In this document: positions 46,521-56,966 of the stretch, in pieces
How the letters are laid out: each line of letters starts with the position of its first letter
How positions within the stretch are numbered: the first letter of the stretch is position 1
Source: Anthoceros angustus
Taxonomy: Eukaryota; Streptophyta; Anthocerotopsida; Anthocerotales; Anthocerotaceae
Length of the DNA stretch: 64,000 nucleotides
NCBI GenBank assembly: GCA_010909165.1
Contig: VJWM01000025.1
Location: 1,984,001 to 2,048,000 of the forward strand
Direction of reading: 5' to 3'
The notes under the pieces: generated by a model
The model's input: only the letters and a program-made list of their open reading frames with translations
Database searches by the model: none
What the model was told of the DNA's origin: nothing
Position numbers and translations under genes: made by a program

Positions 46521-48150
46521 AATGCCTCCCTAAGTAATAAAATAATTTGCATACTTCAAACCTTCTTACCTAACATATGATGCAGTTGTATGCACTGTCG
46601 GTACTGCAGAGCGAAGTAAACTCCCCGGCCCTTTAGAATCCTTCTTATAGAACTTCGTAGGATGGGAACTTATGGCTCTCATTCCCCCAACAAAGTCTCC
46701 CACTCTAGAAAAGAGTATGTGAGCCACGTTCACATGTTTTTGCTGCCCGGTGCCCTAGAATGGTCATACTGAGAAGAATCCCAATTTAGGTCAGTATGGT
46801 TAAATAACCCTAATTTAGGAAGATGCACCACAAAAGGTGTGTTGGTTGGTAACTCTTCGAAGTTAATACAAAAACTCAAATCCATATTATTATCCATAAA
46901 TCACATTCCCCTATCCCAAAGAGAAAAAAGAGGGCCGTACGGACACATGTGCCAGCCTTAATGGCCATCGGGTATCCATTTGCAAGTGAAGATCACAGCG
47001 CTAGCTGTGGTCTCCGGTAGATGTGGTGGTGGAGGCCACGCTTGGGGCTTGTCAATTGTAGGGTGCACAAACACAATGGAGAAATTATCTAAGCAAACAA
47101 TTATGTGTAGCCTGATTATGGAACCCTCAAGCTGAAACAAAGCTCTTGAGGAGGCCTACCTGAAGCTTGAGGCCAATCATCTTGAAAGTTAGCTTATTAG
47201 AGACTAAAAACCCGGCAATCTGCATCCCAATGAACTCATCACATATTAACAAAAAGTTGCAAGTGATTCGGATGACTCTCTGTCAAAGCAGTCTAAAGAT
47301 GTTATCAACAGGGGTGAGAGCTAGGAGATTGCCAGGTCTAGGCCCTAGAGAAGGGCCGTAGCAGCTTCAAGCGAATCATGCTGTGTGACCTCAGGACAGG
47401 AGGCACACAAGATTTCTTACCCCAAGGCAAGATCCCGGTAATGGGAAAATGCCAAATTTGTTGGCGCTCACGGTGCGCAATTGCAGTAATTGTATCGTTC
47501 CTTCTCTCTACTATTAATTTGTATTAATGATTGCTTGTATGTGCAATTCGAAGGGAAACACATGACAATCATTCAAACTAGCTTGCAGTTGCATCAGCGG
47601 CACAACTTTCCTATGCATTGAGGTTTGAAGGAATTAAAATTGAACGATAATAACTGTTGTGACGATTTCTAGTACGAATTGACAAGAATTGACCAAAATT
47701 ACTAAGCCCTTTAAGTAAGCGAATAATATCCAATAAGGAGTTTTCACCAAGGCAAATATGCAATAAGGAAGCACTTATAGTAAGTATGGTAGATACCTAT
47801 TGGGGGTATATGAAATATATATAGTGGCCCATACCGAGGCTTTTCCTTGTCGCAACTATTGCGAGTTCCTACCTAAAGACTATATATGTGGAAGTTCCGA
47901 CACCACTCTTATCCATATGGAGGCGTAGTGATGCGGAGGAGAAAGGTACCTCTTGGGCCCTTTACTTTCTTTTCACTGTCTCAGTCCTGTTATCATAAGC
48001 ATATGGGCTCCTTTGAGATGTATGCTCTTGTGATGTTATTGGCGCAAGATCGAGTAGCTCTCCACTCGCCTTGAGCAGAATTGTCGATGCAGGGTTACCG
48101 CCAAAAAATTGTCCGAAAAAAAAAGTGTCGCTCCAGAGCCCTTTGGTGCA
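46521..48150. other. Spacer, nothing recognised
   Basis: No family resemblance in any frame, no RNA gene and no repeat boundary. It carries the 3' flank of the gene at 48152. Confidence 0.5.
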
Positions 48151-48151
48151 G

Positions 48152-48796
48152 TCAGTAAAACAGCTTGGTTGCGGGGATGGATGGCACGCTCTTTTGCCTC
48201 TCCAACCTGTCCATCTCCAAATCAAGGAAGTTGTAGTCGGTGATCCAAGTGGTCATCCTACCGTGCCTAGGCGGCACCTCCTTGGGATCGAAAGGCTTGG
48301 GAAGTGCCCGTAACTGTGCTGTGGTATCAGTGGCAATCCTACCATACCAGCCCTTGGGATCCACGCACGGCCTATATTCCTTGTTCGGGTTGTCGAACAA
48401 ATCTGTGCATGTGATGTCCGAACTTTTGCGACGAAAAGTGGGCGATGGCGCATCCCTGAGCGACGGGGAGTAGGAGTGCGCGGGGACAGCCCCGTTCAAG
48501 TGCCTACTGATCGGGGACATCTTGATGCCATACGTGTACTTGACGTGCCCGCCATTAGGATCCTTCATCTTCCAAGGCACACTGGGCTGTTGGTACTTGT
48601 GGCGGTAATCCCGGATGTGCCTGGGCAGCGGCTCTAACCGCATCTGAGCCGGGGGAGGAGGCTCTGGCGGAGAGCGGGCTCCGTTGGAGTCCTTGAACCG
48701 GCCGAAGCCCGGGCTGTAGATCCGCCTCCCGAGGCACATAGAGCCGTCCCCCATTCCCGGATACGTTTCTTGCTTCCTGTGATCGGCTTTGGCCAT
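48152..48796 (-). CDS. Unrecognised intronless protein, 214 residues
   Basis: A single uninterrupted frame. I place the start at 48796 (MAKADHRKQETYPGMGDGSM), because the longer frame upstream is low-complexity and runs towards the shared promoter. The protein is rich in Pro, Arg and Tyr, has no signal peptide or membrane segment, and carries short motifs such as RIYSPGFGRFKD, HIRDYRHKYQQPSVPWKMKD, YTYGIKMSPISRH and TTWITDYNFLDLEMDRL. This spacing of aromatic and Pro-rich motifs recalls small axonemal microtubule-inner proteins, and early land plants have swimming sperm, but that is only a suggestion. It shares a 361-base intergenic region with the NOL11-like gene. Confidence 0.6.
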   Translation of the reverse strand: MAKADHRKQETYPGMGDGSMCLGRRIYSPGFGRFKDSNGARSPPEPPPPAQMRLEPLPRHIRDYRHKYQQPSVPWKMKDPNGGHVKYTYGIKMSPISRHLNGAVPAHSYSPSLRDAPSPTFRRKSSDITCTDLFDNPNKEYRPCVDPKGWYGRIATDTTAQLRALPKPFDPKEVPPRHGRMTTWITDYNFLDLEMDRLERQKSVPSIPATKLFY

Positions 48797-49157
48797 CGCT
48801 GATTTCCTATTCTGTCTGTGGTCTGTCGAACTTGTAGAAGGTGAGGTAATGCGAGGTGAGATGGTAATCCACAGCCATAAGCTTATGCTCACTCCGGCTG
48901 CAGGCTCCCGCAAGACCAGGCGCCTTCTGCGAATCCGCTCCGAATGCCTCTCGCGAATGCTGCGATATAGCGAATTTTGTGGAGCACATGTGTAACCAGC
49001 ACCAGCAGTAGCAGCAGCAGCATAGGATCAAAGGAGGACGGTTGTACCCAGGCGGAGGAGACGGCAAACCGCTCGAGTTAGGCCTTAAACCCCGGGTCTA
49101 GGGTTTGAGCCATCGCTGCTGCTTTGCGCAGCTCTCTCGTGCAGGGCAGGGTTAGAG
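48797..49157. promoter_or_regulatory. Divergent promoter region with telo-box
   Basis: 361 bases lie between two outward-facing start codons. TAGGGTTT at 49099-49106, about 50 bases before the NOL11-like start, is a telo-box motif typical of plant ribosome-biogenesis promoters. Confidence 0.55.
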
Positions 49158-50519
49158 ATGAGCGCGGAATTGGCCGTTGTGGAGGCTGTGGCAGGCAGCG
49201 AGCCTGCCAGCCTGCTTGATGTTGTCCGGAGAGCTGTGAAGGCGGGTGATGGCGGGTTTGGAGAAGGGTGCCAGGCTGCAGTGCAGTCTGTTGCTTTGAG
49301 TCCTTCGTGGTTTGCTCGAGCTCTTGAGAGGGACGACGGGGCCACGAAGGCAGGCGGGGATGACCTGGTTTTGTGGCGTGACGTGGGGAAGGTGGAGGAG
49401 GCAGGGAGGCTGAGGCGGGAGAGGGAGGAGGCGCTCGTGTCCGAGTTGAGGGTTGGTCTGAGGCAGGGTAATGGCCTGACGGCAGCAAGATTGTTGGTAA
49501 CGTTGAGGACTTTTCTGGAGCTCGTGTTATCGGATGGCAGGGACGAGGAGGGGGAGCACGATGGCACTGCCCCTTTGGGGAGGTCGTTGGAGGAGAATGA
49601 AGCAAGAGTATTAGGTTTGCTGCGGAGAAGCTCAGCTCGGCTAGGGACTACGGTTGTGGAGCTCGTAATGCGGAGTTGCCTGGCTCTGATATACTGGACC
49701 CCCATTCAGGTGTTGCTGGAATGTAATGCGATTTCTGGCCGCCTTTGTGATGAGTTGGTTCAATGTCTCGTGGAAGTGGGAAATGCATCGTTGATGTGCC
49801 TGTGTGTAAGGCATGTGCTAGATCTGCGGCCGCATCATGTGCTGGTGATGTTACAGTATGTTTTGGAGGGTGGATCCAGGAGTGCTTTCCAGGAAGTGGG
49901 GAGGCAGTGGCGTGAGGCAGCAGGAAGTGCCATTGCATTTGCTGCTAAGAAACAAAACCGGGTGGGCAAGGAGTCGGGGTCTCAGGGTAGCACAGAGCAG
50001 CCTCTTGCAGCAATTTCTGTGAGCAGCCGGGAGTCTGAAGCACTTGCTTCTGCCTTAGCTCTGGCAATGGCTGTGGATGGGTTTTCCGCTGCAGAGCTGT
50101 GCCTTCACGAGTTTTTTGCTTCAGAGCAAGACGAGGCTGTATTGGCCTCTGTCATTGGAATGCTGAGTACAGCTGAAGTTTTGAGTGTCTTGAGGTATGT
50201 CACTAAGTGGGTGGATAAGTATCAAGGGCGCCTAGCGCATATGCCATCTCCAAAGGGTACCAAGTTGTGTAGAATACCGAGTTTTGCTCAAATACTGCAG
50301 TGGGCATGTATCATGCTTGACGTGCATTACACTAGGTTTGCCCTAGCATCTGAGTTATCAAATGAGCTCAGATCGCTACAGCTGGCCGTCCGGTCAATGG
50401 TTGCTGTGAGTTCAAGGATATCTCCGTTGGCTGGCGTCGCAGAGCACTTGAGGTCTAGCGAGTTTCTTCCCACCAAGAATCAGTTCGGTGACTACTTTGT
50501 TGAGTACATAGATGTGTAG
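49158..50519 (+). CDS. NOL11-like nucleolar protein
   Basis: Single-exon frame of 453 residues, starting MSAELAVVEAVAG. The body is Leu/Ala-rich and helical, with no membrane segments. The C-terminal 110 residues resemble the conserved C-terminal domain of NOL11, a component of the small-subunit processome that supports pre-rRNA transcription and processing. They show SVLRYVTKWVDKYQ, then IPSFAQILQWACIMLDVHYT, SNELRSLQLAVRSMVAVSS and LAGVAEHLRSS. The N-terminal beta-propeller of animal NOL11 is not seen. The telo-box upstream fits the role. Assignment is by eye; it could be another helical-repeat nucleolar protein. Confidence 0.55.
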   Translation: MSAELAVVEAVAGSEPASLLDVVRRAVKAGDGGFGEGCQAAVQSVALSPSWFARALERDDGATKAGGDDLVLWRDVGKVEEAGRLRREREEALVSELRVGLRQGNGLTAARLLVTLRTFLELVLSDGRDEEGEHDGTAPLGRSLEENEARVLGLLRRSSARLGTTVVELVMRSCLALIYWTPIQVLLECNAISGRLCDELVQCLVEVGNASLMCLCVRHVLDLRPHHVLVMLQYVLEGGSRSAFQEVGRQWREAAGSAIAFAAKKQNRVGKESGSQGSTEQPLAAISVSSRESEALASALALAMAVDGFSAAELCLHEFFASEQDEAVLASVIGMLSTAEVLSVLRYVTKWVDKYQGRLAHMPSPKGTKLCRIPSFAQILQWACIMLDVHYTRFALASELSNELRSLQLAVRSMVAVSSRISPLAGVAEHLRSSEFLPTKNQFGDYFVEYIDV

Positions 50520-51040
50520 CATGTTGCTGACGCACAAGCCTTGGTCTTGGACTTCATCTTGGGAGTACTCCAGGCCCTTCTCTTTTGAGATCTCTGTAGA
50601 CAAGCAGGTTCACTCAGCTTTTGGGGATCGTGAAGTTGGTTATCTATTGCTTGCGAATGATGAAAAGGCCATCTTGGCCACTACAGTGGCCCTGAACTTG
50701 GGGACCCTAGCCAAGAATAGTGTAGGCCCCCCATGGTTAGTGGCTCACTTGGCATTTCACACCAAACCAGTCCACGAAATGGCAGCACTTAAGATCCTGA
50801 GAGCGCCTGCAGAAATATGCTATACGATCAGTTTGCTCACGTCGAGACTGCTGAAAACTTGCTTCATCCGTCAGCTCATCTCATAGCTGGCAGCTACCGA
50901 GGTCTGACACGCCGTCCACAAACTTCAAGGCCACGAGTCTTCAACAAATCATGATCTCATGATCCGTTGCATTAAATAGATGAAATTCCGCTGTTAGTAT
51001 GCGTCTAATTATTCAGAAATAAAAATTACTTCTGTACACA
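50520..51040. other. 3' flank of the NOL11-like gene
   Basis: A frame at 50512-50886 is open but has no recognisable features. It may be 3' UTR. Confidence 0.4.
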
Positions 51041-51480
51041 CAATGTTAAAGCTGCTCACAGTTCAACGGTATTATTACTCAGTTACACGCTCACGTTCAC
51101 TTAGTGCCTACCTCGAGACATTCGTATTCGACACACATGCTCTTAGTCAGATGGTGAGTAGCCAGTAACAGAGGCATCGCAAGCATGTGGGCTTGATGAA
51201 TGTACTACCCGTCTATGAGGATTCAATACAAAAGTACATGTGCTCACATGCATATGGGCTATTCTATAGTCAATCTCTCATGCATATGGCCCAGCTTCTC
51301 ACAGCGTCATGGGTTATGCTACAACTACACATAGCAAGAGACCAAGGCAAGCATCAGCGTCCTCTACATCAGCTGGCCCTGCACACACAACTGAGAGCTG
51401 TTGCATGATTGCTGAGGGCCAGACGGCTGAGACAGGGACTGAAGGGACAAGCACTTGGCTTGCTCCTGTATGGATTACCA
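51041..51480 (+). mobile_element. LTR-like dispersed repeat, second copy
   Basis: Matches 32452-33735 in the same orientation: TGTTAAAGCTGCTCACA, CACACATGCTCTTAGTCA, GTGGGCTTGATGAATGT, CATGGGTTATGCTACA, one 66-base unit, CTTGGCTTGCTCCTGTATGG. No element interior adjoins it, so it is probably a solo LTR. Confidence 0.6.
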
Positions 51481-54400
51481 TGTATAATGAATAGAAAACT
51501 AATATATAGGGGTGACTGAGGCATCTCCTCACACGCCTATGTTATGGCTACTGCCTTGTAACTTGTAAAAGTCCACACTTCCCCTAGTTGGCATACAATA
51601 CTTCCCCTAGTTGGCATACAATGCCCTTGATGCCCGGTCTTCATATGCTTGAACATTCATGGCTTGCCCAAGCCCCAAAAAAGGTGGAAGGAACCCTTGT
51701 CCCAACACCTGGCACACCCTGGTCTGAGGCCTGGATCCTCTTCCCCATGAGGGAATATTACTTACATACATGTAATACACATATATGTGTAGGAGTCAAA
51801 TCGCAAAGGCTAAAACACAAGACTGAACTTCAGCAACAATAAGCAACCAAGGTTCAGACTTCAAACATAGCCCCTACCTATGACAACTACACTAGAAAAA
51901 CCGAATATCATTTATTACTTCTACTGCTGAGAATTCCAGCACTCCACCAACTATTTATAGCAACTCTATTCTATCTTCTTCCACTACTACAATGCAATAG
52001 GGTTTATGACGAGCAAGAAATGACGTCAATGAATTCCCGTCATCGTGATGACATGCTTGTATACAAACGGTCGTGGAATAGTGTTCGGGATGCTTGGAAA
52101 CCGGATGAGTAAATGACGCGCGGTCCCAGCGTCATATTTCGGTGAGTCGCCCGGTCACATGTCAAAATTTATGGGTTCTTTGCCGCCACCTTCCTTATTG
52201 CGGCAAGTCAGCCATTGGAAACACGCACTAGTGGCACTCAGGCCGGGCCTCACTCATGTGTGCACGGACATGCCTAGACCCGCAAGGACGACCGTCAGCC
52301 AAGTAATGTCATTTCCGGCCCAAACGATGCCGCTGGATCTCGGCCAGAGTGGAGCATGCATGAACCCCAACTTGGACGACCGACACATGTCGTGAGGGAC
52401 CCGGCCAGTCGCAAGGAATCGGGTTCACTTGTGGTCCGTGCACTCTAAAGTGTGAGAAACGGTTGGACCATAGATAGTGTCTCGGGTCACGCGGACAGGT
52501 GAAGTGGCAACATTTTATTCCATTTCCTCCTCAACAGGTGCAACACCAACTGAATCTCAAGCACCTACACACACACGGGGTGCATTGCGGCAAAAAAAAG
52601 CCTGAAGCAGAATTGACAAAACGGGAGGCCTTCAAACAGAACAACGCTCACAGGTTGGGCATTAGCCGAACCATCAATCTACGGGCAAAAAGATAATCCG
52701 CTACAGTTCGTTGCTGACAATAAAAAGAAGCAACTGCGCTGGATGTCCGGCGCAATTGTGAGAGAACATTAACCGATAGCCAGATCATGGCCATCTCGAG
52801 AAGAACAAACTACGACTCTAGAAAGAAGTGCTAGACGTCTGGTGCACTGTGAGTACACGACCCTGGGACCTCCATAAAACAGAGGAAGGAATTGGAGCAA
52901 TGCGTCGGATGTTCAACACATTGGCGCGAGTCTGCTGAAGCCTGCGCCGGACGTCCGGCGCCTTTCTGAAGACCCCAATCTTGCGGACGCCCGCGTGATG
53001 GAAGTGGTGGAGTGGATGCGCAGGACGTACGGCGCCTTTTCTGGAGACCCCAATTTTGCGGGTGTCCGCGTGATGGAAGTGGTGGAGTAGATAGATCAAT
53101 AGCATAAGAACTCAAGGGTTAAGCACTCCTGGGCCGGAACAATACTAGAATGGGATGCTTGTTTTTGGTGCTTTGAGAACTCCAGGGTTCAGCACTCTTG
53201 GGTTGGATTAGCACTAGGATGGTTTGCTTGTTTTTGATGCTTTGAAAACTTTGTAACAACTCCACTGTTAAGCAACCTAGAGGTAGATCAGTTCCGGGAT
53301 GGACTGTTGATTTTTAGTGGTATGAAAAATTTGTCAATCATCTCGGTATCTAGGCGTAAAGTCATGAATATTATTTTTGAAAATCATTTGTTGGTTGATG
53401 TTATGTTCCCATATTCACTTTGTATACAATAAAATCTCGTGGCGAAGCTCGGCTATAGTTCGTCTCTGAACACCTAGCTGCGCCACAGCTGTAGTGGGCA
53501 TCACAGTGGGTATAGACTTGTTCTCTTTCAAAGCCTCATTGAAATACTCAGCCATTTGGTCAAAATCCCCAGCTAGGGTGATCACTCTAGCTTTTGATAC
53601 TCGCTGGCTCTCACTAGGGCTCGCAGTGGCTAGGCAGATGCTCTTTCATACTTGTGTTCGACTGCATCCGACAGGCTTTCATTACTCAAGAACAAATAAT
53701 CTATTCTCTTTATTCTCTTGCTTCTGTGCAAAACAGTATGAAACATTGTCATCTTCAAAAGGTTGGCCATTAGAAACCACCATCATACATGTCGAATTTT
53801 GGAAAATGTAGCTCATCTAGAAACCAAGGCCCGTGCATCTATACGTGCATCAAACTCGAATGAGCCGGATATTTGGTGCACCAATCGAAAAGATCCAGCT
53901 GCAAGTCATCGGTAGAGGCACATAGAGTAAGGCCGAAAAGGTTTTAAGAAATGTAAGCTCCGAAGAGTTTGATCAAAAAGGGTTGAGGAGGCCTCACCAT
54001 TCTTTACCTTGCCCAATTTTCGTCCGCGGGGTCCAAAGCTATAGATCTAAGTGTGGCTTATCTCCGACATGGAGGGGGTAGGTAAGACAGGGTATGCCTG
54101 CCGTTTGGGATTGCTCTGAATCACGGGGTTTGAAAAGAGAATTGATGTGAGTGTTGGTGCGGTGGCAAGTGTGCACAGGCAACTTGAACGAAAGTGTTTG
54201 CTTGCACAAGTATTGACGCAACCCTCTCCAAACCCGGTGCACTGCACCTCTTTGGAGTATAAGTGTGCCGGACGTTCGGTGCACTCCAGCTCTTTGGAGC
54301 ATAAGTCATGATCATCCACCACTTGGTACAAAGGTGTGTCCGGCATTTGTGCGGACGATGGGCACATTAGGTCTTCTTTTGGGCTCGGATGCATGGGCTA

Positions 54401-54680
54401 TAGGTTCGCAAATCGCTAAAAAAAATAAGTAGTGCATTTCTGGATGGTTGGGGCCAAAATGGGGTTCGGAGACAAACCCTTATGCTGAGACACTGACAAA
54501 TAAGAAACTTCAGCTCCTGTACGGTAGGATGCTTTAGGCCAAAAGCAAGCTTTAACCTGTCTTTGTGCCATCCATACAAACAGAAAAGCAAGCTTTAACC
54601 TGTCTTTGTGCCATCCATACAAACAGAATAGGCAGGGCTTCAGGTTCATTGTTGAAGCTATCATGTGAGAAATCAACTTC
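51481..54680. other. Spacer with small duplications, no gene
   Basis: A roughly 75-base unit (GACCCCAAT(C/T)TTGCGG, GTGATGGAAGTGGTGGAGT) occurs twice at 52945-53095. A 46-base unit (AAGCAAGCTTTAACCTGTCT) occurs twice at 54542-54630, and a 36-base unit (TCCACATCCTCTTCTTCATG) twice at 54687-54755. No coding sequence is convincing. Confidence 0.5.
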
Positions 54681-54689
54681 CACATCCTC

Positions 54690-55500
54690 TTCTTCATGGA
54701 TTTAGATGTATGTATCCACATCCTCTTCTTCATGGATTTAGATGTATGTATCGGACACTTAGCCTTCTACCGGCAGGTTCTTATTATCCATGCAGATCTC
54801 CTTCGGTTGCCATGCCTTGTTCTGCACCCTCCTTCCCGTTGGGCCGATTTCGAGGATTCCAGAGTCCCAATGATGGCTGCCATGCACCATTTCCAACCAG
54901 GGCTGCCCGAGGATCAGGTTGTAGCAGGTCCGGGGACTTCAACAACAGTGAACCCAATTCTCATTTTGATCCCGTGCACAACCGCCTTCACGTTCTCGAT
55001 GACTCCAAGAACAGGCAACAGGTTAGGTTATTTGAAGCATCTTTGAAGACTTGAGGGCAGGCAATCTTTTTGGCAGCTCCAAGGCAGATCCAAGGCCAGA
55101 TCCATGCAGATCCAAGGCCAGATCCATGTAGATCCAGGGCCAAAGGTGTTTAACCATCGAATGTTGATCAGGTTGGTGGAGGCCTCACCGTCCACCTGCA
55201 TAACATCCAAGGCTTCGACGTCGTTCACATATGTGGTAACTGACGGCACCGCATGCTTCCTCAGCCACCCAATGGGCTCGGCAACAGATTCCGATCCACC
55301 AGCAACCTTTAGAGTGCTGGCACTTTCTACTTTCGGCCTTTCTTTGGCCCTCTTAGGCTTTGCTTCTCTGGTACTCAAAGCAGATGTCATCTCGCGGCGA
55401 GCAGCTAGCAAAATTCCAAACAACTGGCGGAATATCATCTTTACCTCTCGGTCTGCAACGTCCTCAACAAGTGAGTACCTAGGTGCGTCACGTACAAGAG
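54690..55500 (-). pseudogene. Ty3/gypsy gag-protease fragment
   Basis: The minus strand reads PRYSLVEDVADREVKMIFRQ then LFGILLAARREMTSAL (C-terminal Gag). An aspartic-protease region with a modified active-site phrase follows (MQVDGEASTNLINIRWLNTF). In the next frame come IKMRIGFTVVEVPGPATTNL and ILGQPWLEMV, the hydrophobic C-terminal protease motif. Usual gypsy proteases have D(T/S)GA where this has DGEA. Frame changes show decay. Confidence 0.7.
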
Positions 55501-55504
55501 CCAA

Positions 55505-56290
55505 TGGCAAGAAGATTAAAAAGGCACCCCCGGTTCCACTGCCCGTGTCGGTCTTCTGGGCGTTGACGCTCTCCAGATCCTGGATGTTCTTGTAGAAGTT
55601 TCCAAGAAGGGCCTGGGTGGTTCCAGTGTATGCCACAGTCCTGGTTGCGTCGGCAGCGAAGATGTGTCCCTCCTTGTTTTCTGACCATACGAGGGAGTTG
55701 AAATTCTAGCGTTCAACACATTGGGCATACATGTACTTTTTAAGAGAATACTGTGCATACATGTATGGCTGTGCGCAGGATGCAGGAAGCTTACCAGAGA
55801 ATTACAAGCTGATGAAGTCAGGGTCGGAGTTGGCTGCGTTCATGACGTAGTTGAACTCGTTGATCTCGAAGTCCGGATAGTCCTTGGCCACCAGGATAGC
55901 GTGGCCAGGACTTGGCCGAAGTTGCAAGGCTTGTAGTTGCAGGGATCAGTGCACACCTGCCCGTTGAACTTGTTAGGGCACAGAATCTGATAGTTGGTTG
56001 CGTTCTGCAGGCCGGTCCAGTCGGCCGTGCAGACCTTCCTCCCATGGCATACTGGCCTACTATGGTGTGCTTGGTGAAGGCCATATCGCAGGCGTCCTCT
56101 ACCAAGCCACTGAAAGCCCCCTCGTAGCCGTAGTAGGGGTCAGACTTGGTGCAGGCGGTCTTGATCTTGCAAGCAGAACAGATCTCCTTGTTGGGATCGG
56201 AGTTGGCGGCACAGGATGCCTTGAATAAGGCCCTCACAGACTCGATGTCGTTGGATTGAGGACCCCGGCCACAAAGCCCCGGCCATTAGC
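55505..56290 (-). pseudogene. Transferrin-like lobe, broken gene
   Basis: Transferrins are bilobal periplasmic-binding-like iron carriers; in the green lineage I know them from algae such as Dunaliella. On the minus strand: NDIESVRALFKASC, SDPYYGYEGAFSGLVEDACD, MAFTKHTI; then ILCPN, CNFGQV, HAILVAKDYPDFEI; then GHIFAADATRT, YTGTTQALLGNFYKNIQDLE. The order fits a transferrin lobe, whose signature is YxGAFxCL...GDVAFVKH, but the signature Cys is Gly here. One-base shifts near 56258, 56040 and 55913 and a stop after DPDFISL break the frame. An intron may lie at 55690-55790. Upstream exons were not found. Decay or assembly indels are both possible. Confidence 0.55.
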
Positions 56291-56299
56291 GCCTGCCTT

Positions 56300-56966
56300 A
56301 GGAATACACGTCCATGCCACTACATGTTTCTACCAGCAGTTGCAAGTCCTGAACTCATCTGCTTTTGAATGTGCAAGAGGCATGAAGTCCACCAGGCGGT
56401 TCGGGCGTGTGGGAAGGGCATCGATAGAAACATCCCCCGGCAGTCGGCGCCTTCGGATAACTTTTTGCATATGGATGTTGTAAACTTCCAACACGATGGC
56501 CCTTGGTGGGTCTTTGGCACAGGGCCACAGGCAGATATCCTACACGTCCCTCTGAAGGTCAGATCATCATCGATCACGTGACGTCTTGCCTCGTCTCTAG
56601 ACTTGTACCAAGAGAAACCTGCTTGCAGAAGAATTCGGGCTGCTTCCACCTCACGCATGTTTCCCCAATAATGTCTCCAACAAAAGATTCAATGGCCTGC
56701 GTGGGGAGTGTGTATGAGCTTACATTACACAGCTCCACCTCTCCCAGATAAAGCAAGAAAAGCATTCTAGACATACCCATGTACTGGACTGAGGGACACA
56801 GAGATCGTGCTTGGGATGGGGTCTCCAGGTGACGAGAGGGGCGTGACTGCCGAAGCCGTGAGCAGGCTGTGTGGTAGGAAACATGTGTATGGTGGATGAA
56901 CATTGTAAAGTATGGTTATCAATGTCTAACTCCCGAGTCTGCCCATATACGTAAAGGGGGATTAGA
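56300..56966. other. Spacer between transferrin-like remnant and PPR gene
   Basis: Should contain further 5' exons of the transferrin-like gene if it was ever complete here, but I cannot assign any. A minus-strand frame at 56320-56658 is rich in Cys but not clearly homologous. Confidence 0.4.

Noticed and set aside
48797-48913. Longer N-terminus for the 214-residue protein, starting at 48913
   Set aside because: The extension is hydrophobic then Ser/Thr-rich low complexity and unlike the rest; the start at 48796 leaves room for a promoter.
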